A stretch of 64,000 nucleotides of DNA from Cephalotus follicularis (Eukaryota; Streptophyta; Magnoliopsida; Oxalidales; Cephalotaceae), in NCBI GenBank assembly GCA_001972305.1, contig BDDD01002398.1, forward strand, positions 7,247 through 71,246, in the 5' to 3' direction. The notes beneath the pieces were generated by a model. It had not been told where the DNA came from. It made no database searches and worked only from the letters and a program-made list of their open reading frames with translations. This document shows, piece by piece, positions 47,012 through 59,439 of this stretch (position 1 is its first letter; each line of letters begins with the position of its first letter). The translations under genes and the position numbers were made by a program.

Positions 47012-48820
47012 TGTGACATGCCCCGTTCCCACACACTCACCATCCGGGGAGACGACCGTGCCATGAGGAAAGACCTACCACCAAGATCCTCAACCTCATA
47101 CACCAAACATCAACACATAGGCCTAACACTAAAGCTATGAGATCAGACGTTAAAAACACGCTGTGGAGGGCAACAACCCGAGGTCCCCCAAATGCCCAAC
47201 TTATACTAAAGAGTTGGAACCTCACTACACCCGAGCACTCAAACGATCGGCATAGAGTCAGGGATCGAATAATCTCAAGGAAATTTTTTGGTCGGAGGTC
47301 GGGTAAAACTAAGGAAAACCTCAAACTCTCACTTAACATTTACGACCTACGCCCGAGGAAAAAATTCCCGAGCACGCCACCCGCCTTAAATTCTAAGGTC
47401 AAACTGTCAAGAGCTGAAAGGTCAAACTTAAGGTCTGACTAGTTTGTATACCTTACCATCCCTTCATCGGTGTCTCGGCGCCGAGCCGACTACCCACTAC
47501 AATCCGGAGAAGGGTTTCTATGATCTCACCTAAGGCCTGGGCCGAGGAGGCCTACCACATTTCCAAGGGTCAGACGACTCCAAGACACACACTCTCCATC
47601 TCGACATCTCAACATTCTACACCCATAGAGAAAATAACAGCATCTATCAGAGGAAGGTATAATAATCATAATAACATATAAAATCATCAAAGTACAACAT
47701 AAAGATCCTCTGAGCAAATACATAAAATCCGACAACACACCCATCCTCAAGGGTACATGTACAGAGATGAAATACAAGGGATTACAGATCTTATCCACAA
47801 CAAAATATATTAAAAAACCCAAATGCCCCAAAATGCATGAAGGTCGGTCATGGCCGAGGAGCCATCCTAAGGTGCTTGGGCCAACATCTACCTGTTCCAA
47901 AACACGCTTTCACTTCATGGATCTCAAGAACTCTGAACTCCTGCTTCTTCTGTACAAAAACTGAGAGGGGATTAGTCCAATTGACTAGTGAGTGAGAACT
48001 AGGAAACTTCCTGAGCACACCACATCCACGGGGAGCTAAAAACAATAACATGTGCCATGCCCCAACTGGGCCGAGGATACCACATAACCACTGTTCAACA
48101 AAGATAATTGAAAAGGGAAAATATGTATAAAAAGGTCAATGAAAAGAAGAGTCCCAGAAGATGTCATAGCTACCAAACTCAAAGACAAATCTCAAAAATG
48201 TAATAACCACAAGTCATAATAAATATACCGAGGAGCCAAACATCCGAGGATCAACAAATGGTCAAGACTCCAAGGATCACAATTGTAGTACCCTGCTTGC
48301 CTGTACGTATTTTTCTTACGGGTTTTATTTGTTTCGTTTAAGTATTTGTCTGTTTTAAGTTGGGTTTATGTTTTTGGGCTGACTGATACCAGCCTTAATT
48401 TTGGGTATGTTGGTATGGATATTTTGTTTGGTATATTTAGTCATATTATTATTATTACTATAAACTAATATGCAAATACATAATTACCATATTATATTTA
48501 CAATTGATTTTATTTAATTTGTATTTTCAAAAATTACTTTTAATACAAAATCTTCTATTTTATTACTTTCCTCCTCCCTCTCAAACTCTCTCTCTCGTAT
48601 CCCACTCTGTCCTATCTCCCTCTCCCTCACAACTCTATTTCTTTCCTTCTTTTCTCCCTGAAAATCAGCCCTTTTTCCTTATCCACCAGATTGATTTTTC
48701 CCTTTTTGCTATCCTTTCCCGTTTGGTCTCTTTTGCTATATATGTATGCCAAAGTCATTGTGTCATCCGTCTCTCTCTCTTTGTTGTGGTTGCACTGAAT
48801 TGCTGCTCTGTCACCCAGAA

Positions 48821-48987
48821 TAGTCGACTGCCCCTATGAACAGTCAACTGTCTTGTGTTGAGTAGTCGGATGGACCCCTGATTCAGTCGACTGCTTGAAT
48901 GTCCAGGTTGAGTAGTCGATTGGCCCTGTTGTGTAGTCGACTACCACCCCTTGTTTAGTAGACTGGATTATTGAAACAGTCGGCTGG
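48821..48987. repeat. CAGTCGACTG array in LTR H
   Basis: About eight units, several decayed (CAGTCAACTG, TAGTCGATTG). The array is homologous to the one in M. Confidence 0.85.
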
Positions 48988-49664
48988 TTTGTCCTGGAAA
49001 CTTCTGTTTTCATTCGTTTGTTCTTCCGATGATCCGGGTCTATTGTAAACATCATTATAATTTTGTTTTATGCTCAAAATGAATTTTAGACCCTTATTTG
49101 AACATTGTTATGTTGAATAGATTATTGTGCTACGTGAAGCAAATTAAATTTACCAGATATTCGTAAGTTAGTCTGTGATCGCATAAGGTACGGATTTTCG
49201 TTCCTTGATAAACTCTTACTGATTCAGTTTGTTTCGAGGATAAATACAGATTCTTTATTTTGGTTTTATCTGAATGGAAGCTGTTTTGTTTTAATGAGAT
49301 GAACGGGTAATTATTTCTTTTTGGACATCTGGTTTATTCGAAATAAATTCAGTTTTATGTATATGTTCCTTTTCAGATTATGAACTCCGTTATGTTTGGA
49401 TTTTGAAATAAAGTCAGTTAATATTTGATTGAATATATTTCTGGCTTAATAAATTCCGCTATGTTATGCTATGTAAATGCCTCTTTATTGTGAAAATTAA
49501 AGGGTTGCCTTTCTGATTATGAAAGTATATGTGAAACTATATCGTTTGAGAACGATTTATGATTATGTTTTGGGAAAACCTTTCTACGTAATTTTAAATT
49601 GATTTGATGAAATCAAGTTTTTGGAAATGGTGAAATACTGAGCTTTTATAACCACCTATGGGGG

Positions 49665-49683
49665 TACCATAGGCATGCTGTGA
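49665..49683 (+). other. Conserved LTR hairpin CCTATGG/CCATAGG in H
   Basis: Identical 19-bp inverted-repeat block as in L and M. Confidence 0.75.
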
Positions 49684-52029
49684 GCCTGGCACGGGGGCAT
49701 GACACTTTCCATAATGGTGTGATTTGTTTACGGCGTCTCTCTTGGATATCCTTGGATAGAATTTGTGATAGAGACGTATGGATCGATCCTAGTTATATGT
49801 TTTGGGATATGTTTTAGGATATGGGAATTGTATGTGTAGTGTCGTACACTGCAATTCTATTTGGCAATGTGGGTGTCGCGAACCCCTTGCTATTACGTGA
49901 TTCTGATATGTTATGGGTTTTGGTGCTCAGTTATGGAACCTATGTTTTGGAAAGGTATGCTTTATGATTTCAAAGTTATGAACTTGGTTTTTGTCTTTTG
50001 CGATGGGCATTTATAAAATATGTTTAAACTATTTTATTGCTTAAGATTTCAGTTTTAATGTACTTTTGGAAATCTTCCTGCTTTAAAATATCGTTTACTG
50101 TTTTATAGTCTATATCCGTACTAAGATTTGCTCAGCCGCGTTTTTGTTTCCATGCGGCAGGTTATCATGAGCAAAGGGGCAATGTGTGATGAGAGTGACT
50201 CCCATATGTCTGAGGATCATCTAGGAGCTGATCCCTCTGTGTTTATGTGGTCGTGGTGGGACCCGTTTAATAAACATATGCTATTTCAGTTATGACTTTT
50301 GGGATTATGAATAAGTTTCAGTTATGATCAGTGTCAGTATGTTTTTTATTATGCTTTAAACCATCACATTTTTAATAAAGATGAACCTTTCTTTTATGAT
50401 ATGATATGTTAAGTTTCTGTAATATGCACTTGTGGCGACTCCCATAGCTCGGGGGTGTTAGAACAATGATCAGGGGGACTAATGGTATTGCATCAACCAC
50501 ATGCACACATGCAACACATTCATAGACACATCATACTCACACATTCCTCTACTTGAACCACCTCGACAACCACAAGAAACAGCTCCGCCAGAGGCCACAT
50601 CGGCGAGATCATGGGCTACAGGATTGTACATATCCCTCATTTACGCATATAGATACCACATGATCAAAGCATCCGTGTGAACATCGATGGAAGGGCTACG
50701 CAAGCTCTCCTTCATCGGCAATCAAATGTTGGCGTACAACACTACATGAACATCGATCAAAGGGCTACGCAAGCTCTCCTCTGTCGATAATCACGAGTTC
50801 AAGTACTACACCATATGAACATTGATCGAGGGGCCATGCAAGCCCTCCATCATCGAAAATCACATAGCGATAATATTGACTAATGGGCCCGCGAATCACC
50901 ACTCGGCTCCACCCTTGTTAGAAATTACAGAGGAGAACTTCGACTCAGAGGTAAGCGTATCACCGCTCAGGCCACTAAGGTCGGCAATCTTGTGTCCGAG
51001 CACTCAATCATGGTCTGACCAAAGAAGTAACGGATCCATCGGCTGCTCCCACACAACATCCCGCCATAGACCAATGGAATGTGCAAATCCAGGTACGGAA
51101 CCCAGGCACAGTCACACCCAACAGCTCATCATAGACAATGAAACTGGTGAATGGAATTGGGATCAAACGCCCACTCCTCCATCAGCCATAATGAGTCTCA
51201 TACGTATCCAAGCACACCAGTAACCAGTAACTGAGAACAACACATGATATCAAGAAAGCATGAAATACTTAAACAATAAGGGAAAAACAACAATTAACAC
51301 CAGACATCGAGTCCTCTGCTCGGGAAACAAGTATTTCAATCATGCAATAATCCACAAGACAATAGGAGAAGAATCCTGGCCAAAGATAATATTATGGAAA
51401 GGCATATTAAACAATAACTCTTAGAATTAATTGATAAAAAGGGAATATCCCACTCACTAGTAACTGCAAATCCTTTGAGTAGCTTCCTTACTGTGTGGAC
51501 TCCACGACTAGATCTTCTTCTACAAGATCAACACACAAAAAATTCGCTACATCCATCCAACACACTTTCGTGGAACATGCATGAACACTCACATGCATAA
51601 GAACCACAACCAAGCCCTTCCTCGGCCTCACATACCGTTACTCTACCATCGAAACATCGTACCACTAACATACTGAGGAGAACACTCACCTTCCTAACAC
51701 GTAGTTAGCGAGAATGTCCAAATCTCAGACAATGAACAACGCTTCAGGGAGAACGAAGAAGAAAGGAAAGAAAACTCACAAGCAAAACACTTCCTCCAAC
51801 ATGAATTGACAGAATGAACAACTATCACCTGCCTCAACCGAAAGTTCACCAACTTCAAAACTTCCACAAGAAGCTTCAGGCTTCCCAAGGTAAATCAACA
51901 AATATCACCTTTCTCTCATAACATAAAATGGGCCTTACCCAACACAAGCCCAAACCAAACCTAAGGGAAAATAAAAATTTCCCCAATGCCCAAATGCTAA
52001 TTTGTCCAAAATTAACACGGGTCAGTACA

Positions 52030-52046
52030 TCCTCCCCCCCCCCCCT
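52030..52046 (-). promoter_or_regulatory. E polypurine tract with a 12-G run
   Basis: The minus strand shows AAGGGGGGGGGGGGAGGA next to the LTR, preceded by the GAGGACAAAATTTT block. The homopolymer is unusually long and may be mis-sized in the assembly. Confidence 0.85.
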
Positions 52047-53251
52047 TAAGAAAATTTTGTCCTCAAAATTTGAGTTCTAATACGAGGAACAGGTTAGGGT
52101 AATGTTTCCTCATCTGATCCTCGCGCTCCCACGTAGCTTCCTCGGCTACATGGTTTTTCCACAAAACCTTCACCAACGGAATGGTCTTGTTCCGTAGAAC
52201 TTGTTCTCGGCGATCCAAAATATGCTATGGAGACTCCTTATAAGCCAAAACTGGTAAATCCTCCCCGGACAACACGACCGGCTCAACCAAAACATTGGAA
52301 GGATCCACAACATACGTCCACATCATAGATACATGAAAAACATCATGAACTCTGGCTAGCTTTGGAGGTAACGCCAGACGATAAGCTATTGACCCGATCC
52401 TCTTCACAATCTCAAAAGGACCCAAATACCTCTAGCTAAGCTTCCGACGCTTGCCAAAATGAACAATTCTCGTATATGGTGATACTCGAAGGAAGACCTT
52501 ATCACCCATCGAGAACTCCAAATCCTTACGGCGCTTATCGGCATAACTCTTCTGCCTACTCTGAGCCGCGCGCAAACGATCTCGGATAACCTTTACCTTT
52601 TCTGGTGCGATTTGGACCAAATCTGGTCCTAACAACTTGTGCTCTCCCACTTCATTCCAACATAAAGGGTTCAGCAACATCGGCCGTACAAATCTTCATA
52701 GGGAGCCATACCAATGCTCGCTTGGTAGCTATTGTTGTAGGCAAACTCGATCAAAGTCAAGTGGTGATCCCAATTTCCCTTCAAATCCATGACACATGCT
52801 CTCAACATGTCCTCGAGAATCTGGATAGCACGCTCAGACTGCCCATCAGTCTAAGGATGATACATCGTACTGTCTCGCAACTCCGTACCCAATGCTCTCT
52901 ACAAGCTCCACCAGAATCTCGAAGTGAACTTGGGATCTCTGTCTGAGACAATGCTGCTAGGAATCCCATGTTACTTTATCACGTCATCCACATACATCCG
53001 AGCTAACTTGTCCAAACTGAAGCCCTTACTTATCGGCAAAAAGTGTGCTAACTTGGTCAGATGATCCAATATCACCCATATAGCATTGTGCTTTCTTCTC
53101 GTCAGGGGAAAACCCGTGACAAAGTCCATCGATATGTTATCCAATTTCCACTATGGAATAGGAAGCATTTGTTGCTGACCTGAAGGCTTCTGTCGCTCAG
53201 CCTTCACCTGCTGGCATGTTAAGCACCTGGCCACAAACCTAGAAATTTCAC
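52047..53251 (-). pseudogene. E integrase core to chromodomain, left part
   Basis: Minus-strand frames, with stops, read in order: the end of the IN zinc domain (CLTCQQVK), the first catalytic Asp region (SMDFVTGFP), [32 protein letters not shown] (second Asp), DGQSERAIQILEDMLRA (Glu), IEFAYNNSYQASIGMAPYE, QSRQKSYADKRRKDLEF, DVFHVSMM and a chromodomain-like end (VKVLWK..EEATWERE). Several stop codons and a frameshift are present. It is the 3' half of the pol gene split by J; the 5' half resumes at 59951. Confidence 0.9.
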
Positions 53252-53394
53252 TGTAACACCCGAGGTTTTCGTTAAGGTGTAATGTTGCATTTCTAATGTA
53301 ATTTTACACGTTGAGTTAATGAGGATCATGTTTTTCCCCTTTGGAGTGTTGAAAGTTACAAGAAAAAGTGTGTTGGTATGTTTTTGTACAGGGG

Positions 53395-53530
53395 GCAGCC
53401 GACTGCCACAGGGAGGCAGCCGACTGGACGCCCCTGGTGAAGCGGTAGCCAGCTGCTATGATGAAGCAGTCGGCTGGTGGGGGTGTCGGTAGAAACAGTC
53501 GACTGCCAAGTCATGGCAGCCGATTGCCAG
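53395..53530. repeat. CAGCCGACTG array 1 in J 5' LTR
   Basis: Six or so units, mostly CAGCCGACTG, with CAGTCGGCTG and CAGTCGACTG variants. The homologous array in the 3' LTR is at 57150-57288. Confidence 0.85.
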
Positions 53531-53584
53531 GCGCCAGACAGCCCACGTGCTGTCAGCCTTGAAGTGATAAAAGTGGGTTTGGTT

Positions 53585-53593
53585 TTATATAAG
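53585..53593 (+). promoter_or_regulatory. Probable TATA box of J LTR
   Basis: TTATATAAG lies between the two arrays, with CTCTCTTAAAAAC downstream. In the 3' LTR the same place reads CATATAAG. Confidence 0.5.
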
Positions 53594-54060
53594 TGTTGGC
53601 AGACAAGAGGGGCCGGATTTCCTCTCTTAAAAACACAGCTCCTCTCCCTCAATCTTCATCTCCTTCAAAGTGTGTAGAGAGAATTGTTAGAGTGATGAAA
53701 AACTGGAGAAAAGTGTGTGTGCTGTGTGAAACAAAGAGTTTGTGTTGAACCGGGAGCTTGTAAGCTTGGACAATGGCGAGATCGAACCTGTTGAGGTTGC
53801 TGGACAGGTTTGGGAGTGCAAGGACCTCGGATCCGGGACTTAAAGAGGTGGATTGCAACTCCTAACTTAGAGTTTTAAGGTAGGGGAAAGCTATAATTGT
53901 GATTTAAAGTCATTTATAATGATGTTCATGAGTGAAATGCATGTGTTATACTGTGATAAAGCATGAAAGTGTGTTGTGGTGATAGTGCTTTGTGGTTTGT
54001 TTGGTTTAAAGTGGATTGAGCATGTGTGATTTCTGCTATTTTTGGGCACTGCCCGTAGGG

Positions 54061-54547
54061 GCAGTTGACTGTCCAGGGGGGACAGCCGACTGTCCGAGGC
54101 CGACAGTCTACTATTCGTGAGGAACAGCCGACTACCCATGGAGAGCAGCCGACTGCACATAGGTGCCAGTCGCCTGTTCGTGCCTGGTGCTGCAGGTTGC
54201 TTCCTGTTGTTTGAGTAGCCGACTGCCAGAGGAGGGCAGCCGACTGTGGGTGGTACAGTCGACTGTTTTGGGTAACAAACGACTATCCATGTGTCACTCC
54301 GCCCGGGCTTGCTGAGGTGGCATGCTGGGACAAGTGGCGACAAAGGAAATGCGTTTTGTGCATGGACCAGCCGACTGCCTGGGGAGGGAAACCAACTGCT
54401 AAGTGAGGGACCAACTGACTGCCAAGGAGGGCATCCGACTGTTGGTTAAGGACAGCTGACTGCGAAGGAGGGCAGCCGACTGTTGGTTAAGGGCAACCGA
54501 CTGCCAAGTGGGGGACAACCGACTATTGAAGGAGAACAGCCGACTGT
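54061..54547. repeat. CAGCCGACTG array 2 in J 5' LTR
   Basis: About 19 units, the densest array in the window, with irregular spacers of roughly 10-30 bp. The 3' LTR counterpart (57816-58280) has about 18 units and is closer to the consensus. Confidence 0.9.
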
Positions 54548-55215
54548 TTGGGACTATTTTGCATTGTGAGCATATGTGTGCATCTTGTACCGTGATAACT
54601 ATATTGTGAATTGGTTATTGATGATTATGAAACGTTTTACCCCTTTTGGAGGTGCAAACATGATTTATATAAATCATTACTTTATGCGAATTGTACGTTT
54701 TGAGATATATATATATATATTCTCGAAAGATTGTGAAAATGGCTTTCAAGGGATTGCGAAACTGTTATACAAAATACGTATTTTTGAGGTATTTGAATGT
54801 AGTTCAAATAACCAGGTTTTATGGAAAGTGTATGGTTCCAAGTACTTTGATACTTGAGTTTTCGGAAAAAGAATTGTTATATATATTTTGACAAATATAT
54901 GTGTTGCAAGTATTTATATCTATAAATTACTTGAAATGTTTGAAGGAAATTCATGTGATGACATGTTTTATCCTTGACCCTGGATCACTTTTATGGCTTT
55001 GCCGAGTGAGGACAAAGGCTAACCCCCTACAACTTCAGTGTGTTTCAGGTTGATGCAGCCGTTGATCCCGTTGGGCTCCGAGGAGCAAAGTGAAGTTTTA
55101 TGTTGTTTACTTTTGAGGAATTTTATTGGATCATTGTAATAAATGAATGGTTGTATTAATGAATATTGTTCACGCTCCATTTGAGGGCAGTTAACTGTGA
55201 TGATGTTTACTGTTG

Positions 55216-55241
55216 TAGCATGTAGTATGGGATGCATGTTG
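55216..55241 (+). other. Conserved LTR hairpin in J 5' LTR
   Basis: Arms TAGCATG and CATGTTG around the loop TAGTATGGGATG. All seven positions can pair as RNA (two are G-U). The loop is identical to C, whereas arm positions 2 and 6 have changed on both sides. Confidence 0.8.
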
Positions 55242-55386
55242 CGTTATGATTCGGCTTATATTATGTGCTTCCGCGAGTTGTTAATGGATATGGAAAGTTT
55301 TAATTTTATGGTATTTTGCATAAACCGGATTTATATGTTAATTGCCACCACTTTTTATGTTGTTGAGAAACGGGGTGTGACAACAG

Positions 55387-55398
55387 TGGTATCAGAGC
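55387..55398 (+). promoter_or_regulatory. J primer-binding site (tRNA-iMet)
   Basis: TGGTATCAGAGC, four bases after the LTR end. Confidence 0.93.
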
Positions 55399-55499
55399 AT
55401 ATATCCATTTATAGGTTTAGCTTGGATAAGTTCCTTGGCAATTAACGAATTGTTTCCTTGAGATGACTACTAATGACATCTTTTCCATATAGGAACAGA

Positions 55500-56712
55500 A
55501 TGGACGGTCGGAGAAGACGCGGAAGGCGTGGGTTTGTTAACGAGAATGTTCCCGAGGGAATGAATGTTGAAGGAGACCCTATGGATGATGTTCCACAAGG
55601 AGCTGCGAATGTGAATGCGCCGGGGGCAGCGCCCGAAGTGAGAGATCCATTGGACCGCATCGCTGATTACTTTCAGCAGCAGATGGCTACCTATCAGCAA
55701 CAGATGGCTGCTAATGCAGCGAATATGGAAGAGATGCGGAGATTGTATGCCCAAGCTCAGCCTCAGTATAGGGCTCCTGCTCAGGGTGCATGTGATGATG
55801 GTAATCAGTTTGGGAGGGACCTTGAGAGATTCATGAGATAGAATCCACCCAGTTTCAGAGGAGAGTTGGATGCTACCATTGCTGAGAGGTGGTTACAGGA
55901 TCTAGAAAAGATCTTTGATGTGATGAACTGTACAGATAACCAGAAACTAAAGTTTGCTGTGTACCGTTTATGGGGCGAGGCCATCCACTGGTCGGAGATG
56001 GTCAAGGCAAAGTGGGAGTCAACTGGACTCGGTTGTACTTGGGAGAGGTTCCGGAAGGAGTTCCTCGATGCTTATGTGCCTCGACTTGAGCAAGAAACGA
56101 AGGGAGACAGAGCTCCTGGAGCTACGTCAAGGAGAAATGACTGTGGAGGAGTATACAGCAAGGTTTATGGAGCTAGCTAGGCATTCCCCCTATCTGGTAG
56201 CTGATGATGGTAAAAAGATACAGAGATTTTTGAAAGGTCTACGATCGGATCTTCGGTCAAGGATCAGGGCTATGGAACTGGGGACTTTTGTGGAAGTCGC
56301 TCAGAAGGCAAGGTTGTTAGAGAGCATCTCAAACAAAGACCGTGCTGAAAGGGCTCGTAAGAAGCGGAGCCAACAAGGCCCTACTCAGTTCAGGCCAGCG
56401 TCATCACAATGTCAAGGCAGTGATTCTCCGCCCAAATCATCTGAGGACCAACCTCAGCAGACTGCCACCCAAGGAACTCCTAGTCAAGGGAGTAATGTAA
56501 GGTCTGGGGTTTGTTTCCACTGTGGTCGAACGGGTCATCAAGTGAAGGATTGTTGGGTAAAGAAAGAGTTGTGTCTGAAGTATGGAACATCTAGTCACTT
56601 GGTGAGGGATTGTCCAGAGATTTCAATGGCAGTAACCACAGGACCTGCTGGCGGTAGTGGCGCTACAGCTGGGCCTTCGCAGCGAAGGGACACCGGCAAG
56701 GGCATCATGTGA
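55500..56712 (+). pseudogene. J gag, with one nonsense codon and one frameshift
   Basis: It starts MDGRRRRGRRGFVNEN at 55500, parallel to C's Gag. A TAG at 55839-55841 follows FMR where C has a sense codon. The same frame continues with ATIAERWLQDLEKIFDVMNCTDNQKL-type Gag sequence. An extra A in the run near 56095-56097 then shifts into the frame that runs ELRQGEMTVEEYTARFMELARHSPYLV and on to the zinc knuckles. The first knuckle CFHCGRTGHQVKDC is intact. The second, CLKYGTSSHLVRDC, has Tyr for its second Cys. The frame ends at GTGKGIM then TGA, where C continues into protease. Confidence 0.93.
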
Positions 56713-56990
56713 GGTAAAATTCCTTACTTTTGTTTTAAGCATGAGTTTGTTTCCTTTTGCTTTTGTAAGTGACTTGTTATTGTCAATCAAAGTTGTTCTG
56801 GGTTTACGGACCATCCGGGTTGTAAGTAAGCTGTTTGGGAGGACCACCAACTCCTTGTAAGGGTTGTGAGCGGAAATGAACCATGCACGGCTGTGGGCCG
56901 TGGACAGACGGGGGATCGTGAAAGAGAAAATGCGAGAGCGTTGTTCTCACTTGCCCTGGTGTTGTTTTAATTTTGAGGACGAAATTCGTT
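56713..56990 (+). other. J post-gag non-coding segment with a probable pol tail
   Basis: No protease or RT motif is present. Most of it is unrecognised. Near 56920-56950 one frame reads EKMRERCSHL, very like the last codons after the chromodomain in Tekay pol (C ends EEGMRETFPHLF). It is followed by a TTTGAGGACGAAATTCG block that normally follows pol. The simplest reading is a pol deletion that left the final codons. Confidence 0.65.
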
Positions 56991-57004
56991 GAAGGAGGGG
57001 TGGA
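56991..57004 (+). promoter_or_regulatory. J polypurine tract
   Basis: GAAGGAGGGGTGGA directly before the 3' LTR. Confidence 0.88.
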
Positions 57005-57149
57005 TGTAACGCCCGGGGTTTTCGTTAAGGTGTAATGTTGCATTTCTAATGTCATTTTACACATTGAGTTAATGAGGATCGTGTTTTTCCCCTTTGGAGT
57101 GTTGAAAGTTACAAGAAAAAGTGTGTTGGTGTGTTTTTGTACAGGGGGT

Positions 57150-57288
57150 AGCCGACTGCCACAAGAAGGCAGCCGACTGGACTCCCCTGGTGAAGGCGGC
57201 AGCCAGCTGCTGTGAGGAAGCAGCTGGCTGGTGGGGGTGTCGGCAGAAACAGTCGACTACCAAGTCATGGCAGCCGTCTGCCAGGCGC
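57150..57288. repeat. CAGCCGACTG array 1 in J 3' LTR
   Basis: The same units as in the 5' LTR, including CAGCTGGCTG variants. Confidence 0.85.
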
Positions 57289-57815
57289 CAGACAGCCCAC
57301 GTGCTGTCAGCCTTGAAGTGATAAAAGTGGGTTTGGTTTCATATAAGTGTTGGCAGATAAGAGGGGCCGAGTTTCCTCTCTTAAAAACATAGCTCCTCTC
57401 CCTCAATCATCATCTCCTTCAAAGTGTGTAGAGAGAATTGTTAGAGTGAATAAAAAGTGGAAACAAAGTGTGTGTGCTGTGTGAAACAAAGAGTTTGTGT
57501 TGAACCGGGAGATTGGAAGCTTGGACAGTGGCGAGATCGGACCTACTGAAGTTGCTGGACGGGTTTGGGAGTGCAAGGACCTCGGATCTGGGACTTAAAG
57601 AGGTGGATTGCAACTCCTAACTTGGAGTTCTAAGGTAGGGCAAAGCTATAATTGTGATTTAAAGTCATTTATAATGATGTTCATGAGTGAAATGCATGTG
57701 TTATACTATGATAAAGCATGAAAGTGTGTTGTGGTGATAGTGCTTTGTGGTTTGTTTGGTTTAAAGTGGATTGAGCATGTGTGATTTCTGCTGTTTTTGG
57801 GCACTGCCTGTAGGG

Positions 57816-58280
57816 GTAGTCGACTGTCCAGGGGGGACAGCCGACTGTCCGAGGCCGGCAGTCGACTGTTCGTGAGGAACAGCCGACTACCCATGGAGAG
57901 CAGCCGACTGCACATAGGTGCCAGTCGACTGTTCGTGCCTGGTGCTGCAGGTTTCTTCCTGTTGTTTGAGTAGCCGACTGCCAGAGGAGGGCAGCCGACT
58001 GTGGGTGGTACAGCCGACTGTTTTGGGTAACAAACGACTGTCCATGTGTCACTCCGCCCGGGCTTGCTGAGGTGGCATGCTGGGACAAGTGGCGACAAAG
58101 GAAATGAGTTTTGTGCATGGACCAGCCGACTGCTTGGGGAGGGCAGCCGACTGCTAAGTGAGGGACCAGCCGACTGCCAAGGAGGGCAGCCGACTATTGG
58201 TTAAGGACAGCCGACTGCCAAGGAGGGCAGCCGACTGCCAAGTGGGGGACAGCCGACTATTGAAGGAGAACAACCGACTG
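57816..58280. repeat. CAGCCGACTG array 2 in J 3' LTR
   Basis: Eighteen units by my count: mostly CAGCCGACTG, three CAGTCGACTG-type, and two decayed (CAAACGACTG, CAACCGACTG). Confidence 0.9.
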
Positions 58281-58908
58281 TTTGGGACTGTTTTGCATTG
58301 TGAGCATATGTGTGCATCTTGTACCGTGATAACTGTATTGTGAATTGGTTATTGATGATTTTGAAACATTTTACCCCTTTTGGAGGTGCAAACATGATTT
58401 ATATAAATCATTACTTTATGTGAATTGTACGTTTTGAGATATATATATATATTCTCGAAAGATTGTGAAAATGGCTTTCAAGGGATTGCGAAACTGTTAT
58501 ACAAAATACGTATTTTTGAGGTATTTGAATGTAGTTCAAATAACCAGGTTTTAAGGAAAGTGTATGGTTCCAAGTACTTTGATACTTGAGTTTTCGGAAA
58601 AAGAATTGTTATATATATTTTGACAAATATATGTGTTGCAAGTATTTATATCTATAAATTACTTGAAATGTTTGAAGGAAAATGTATTGTAGCAAGTATT
58701 TTATGAAGCATAATTTACTTGGGAAATGGAGTGTTATATATATAGTTTGACAAATATATATATGTTGTAAGTATTTATACTTTAAACGTTTTGGAAACGA
58801 ACTGCAATGTTTTGAACGAGATGTTTTGATCAAGTATTTATTTTATAAATTACTTGAGTGGTATTGTGTGTGCTGTGATTGTACTGTTATCGTGATTGTG
58901 TATAGTGT

Positions 58909-59160
58909 GGATACTTAGCCGCCGTGCTAGTATCGTTTACCATGTATTGATTGTTGTTACTTAGCCGCCGTGCTAGTAACGTGGATGTTATTGTGTTGAT
59001 TGTGTTTGAGTGTTGCCGCTAGCAGGGTAATGTTGGTACTTAGCCGCCGTGCTAGTATCGTGAGTGTTGCCGTTAGCGGGGAAGTGTTGGTACTTGCCGC
59101 CGTGCTTGTATCGTAGTGTGTTCTGAGTGTTGTTACTCACCGTCGTGCCAATGACGGGAA
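58909..59160. repeat. Degenerate TTAGCCGCCGTGCTAGTA repeats in J 3' LTR
   Basis: Five copies with irregular spacing at about 58914, 58960, 59038, 59092 and 59133; the last two are decayed. They are interleaved with two GTTGCCGYTAGCRGGG units. The J 5' LTR lacks this part. Confidence 0.8.
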
Positions 59161-59233
59161 CAATTGTTTGCATTGAGTGTATTGATTGTCTGCTATGGCA
59201 TGCCTGATTGAGTATAGTGTTGTCCTGTGGGAA

Positions 59234-59271
<38 letters not shown>

Positions 59272-59414
59272 ACGGTGCTGGTGTTCCAGTGTCGGGTGCT
59301 ACAGTGGTCTCGTGTAGTTGTGTGATGTGCCAAGTGTTATAGTGTTGTCGTGTTCATCGGTTGATACAGAGTCCAGAGATTCCTGGGTAGTGAGGTGTTA
59401 TTGCTAGTCGGTGC

Positions 59415-59439
59415 NNNNNNNNNNNNNNNNNNNNNNNNN
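59415..59439. other. Assembly gap (25 N)
   Basis: Twenty-five unknown bases inside the J 3' LTR, directly followed by a TA microsatellite. The true length is unknown. Confidence 0.99.

Larger units (their letters stand above)
48279..50467 (+). mobile_element. H: solo LTR of the L/M family, TSD ACAAT
   Basis: The LTR is 48284-50462, starting TGTAGTACCCTGC and ending GGGGGTGTTAGA, where the usual ACA end has become AGA. ACAAT flanks it (48279-48283, 50463-50467). It shares the CAGTCGACTG array (48821-48987), the CCTATGG hairpin (49665-49683) and the GGATCA hairpin with M. It is about 670 bp shorter than M. Confidence 0.93.
47012..52029 (-). repeat. E 3' LTR, split by solo LTR H
   Basis: The plus strand starts TGTGACATGCCCCG (47012) and ends CGGGTCAGTACA (52029), next to E's PPT. 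Without H and its TSD the length is about 2.83 kb. Short ORFs inside are without domains. Ends of the TGTACTGACCC..GGGGCATGTCACA type make it a different LTR family from C, L and D. Confidence 0.85.
53252..55382 (+). repeat. J 5' LTR (2131 bp)
   Basis: TGTAACACCCGAGG to CGGGGTGTGACA. It contains a TATA-like TTATATAAG (53585-53593), arrays at 53395-53530 and 54061-54547, the conserved block GAGTGAGGACAAAGGCTAAC near 55004, AATAAA (55138-55143) and a hairpin (55216-55241). Confidence 0.95.

Noticed and set aside
47137..47442. Plus-strand 101-codon ORF and overlapping minus-strand ORF
   Set aside because: Both lie inside E's LTR, overlap on opposite strands and have no recognisable motif.
50822..51223. 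Plus-strand 133-codon ORF
   Set aside because: Antisense to E's LTR, no domain, composition typical of the surrounding non-coding LTR.
54061..54547. CRISPR-like look of the CAGCCGACTG arrays
   Set aside because: Units are only 10 bp, degenerate and irregularly spaced, they lie in plant LTRs, and no cas genes are present.
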